This document shows positions 40,022 to 40,066 of a stretch of DNA of 40,066 nt, in pieces; position 1 is the stretch's first letter, and each line of letters starts with the position of its first letter. The notes beneath the pieces are model-generated. The model was not told where the DNA came from. It was given only the letters and a program-made list of their open reading frames with translations, and made no database searches. Origin of the DNA: CAKKQX01 sp046313915 (GTDB lineage Bacteria; Pseudomonadota; Gammaproteobacteria; Burkholderiales; SG8-41). Location: the NCBI GenBank assembly GCA_046313915.1, contig JBKBXX010000015.1, positions 1-40,066 of the forward strand, given 5' to 3'. The translations under genes and the position numbers were made by a program.

Positions 40022-40066
40022 TCAGAAAATTTCGCGATGAACGGTGCGCTGACCAGCGCCGACCAG
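40022..40066 (-). CDS. Possible C-terminal end of an upstream gene (partial)
   Basis: An open frame from the window edge ends in TGA at 40022-40024, reading LVGAGQRTVHREIF before the stop. It is 14 bp before the subunit II start on the same strand, where the previous gene of the cluster could end. The fragment is too short to identify. Confidence 0.2.
   Translation of the reverse strand: MVGAGQRTVHREIF

Noticed and set aside
1..40066. tRNA, rRNA, CRISPR, insertion sequence or prophage features
   Set aside because: I looked for repeat arrays, transposase motifs and cloverleaf-like sequences and found none that I could support.

Overview
This window reads as chromosomal DNA of a GC-rich facultative denitrifier, most likely a betaproteobacterium. 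The clues are a Bug/TctC-type solute receptor, a complete Liv-type ABC operon, a Dnr-type regulator, and a full nirS plus heme d1 cluster. The species assignment is inference. I saw no rRNA, tRNA, CRISPR array, transposase or phage gene.

Region 1 (about 1-9.6 kb) is a mixed housekeeping stretch. It holds a flavodoxin-fold protein, an adenosine-specific kinase family protein, an orphan HicA-like protein, a nitroreductase, DUF1330, a GAF-GGDEF protein with an altered GGDEF signature, a coiled-coil protein, an ACMSD-family amidohydrolase, an FKBP isomerase, the C-terminal remnant of a beta-lactamase-like hydrolase, DUF3014, a TctC receptor and an OB-fold-like periplasmic protein. Region 2 (9.6-14.2 kb, minus strand) is livKHMGF, with a perfect hairpin between livK and livH. 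A secreted MetX-like alpha/beta hydrolase follows on the plus strand.

Region 3 (15.6-19.6 kb, plus strand) is the anaerobic ribonucleotide reductase locus. A perfect FNR/Dnr box and two NrdR-like boxes spaced exactly 31 bp precede nrdD. The glycyl-radical tail of NrdD is not on the large protein. It is a separate 60-residue protein with its own AGGAGG ribosome site, followed by nrdG. A Dnr-type CRP/FNR regulator comes next.

Region 4 (19.6-29.4 kb) is the nitrite reductase cluster: nirS-nirM-nirC-nirF-nirDL-nirG-nirH-nirJ-nirN on the minus strand, and nirE plus a DUF2249 gene divergently on the plus strand. A perfect TTGAT-N4-ATCAA box lies in the shared promoter. Together these genes encode cytochrome cd1, a c551 donor and nearly all dedicated heme d1 steps.

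Region 5 (29.3-40 kb, minus strand, entering from outside the window) is the most unusual part. It encodes a CuA subunit II and a heme-copper subunit I whose helix VI has HSSQQ in place of HPEVY, so the cross-linked Tyr is absent, as in the recently described eNOR-type NO reductases. Heme O synthase and SCO follow. Next come a cytochrome b fused to two 4Fe-4S clusters and an MvhD/FlpD-like domain, a small membrane-anchored protein, a second divergent heme-copper subunit I with HR in place of the helix VII HH, a cytochrome b fused to a 2Fe-2S domain and an NAD(P)H/flavin reductase, and heme A synthase. No norCB is present. My working model is that NirS makes NO and this locus removes it, with the two cytochrome b fusions linking cytoplasmic NADH and ferredoxin-level electrons to the membrane. 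That model is inference.
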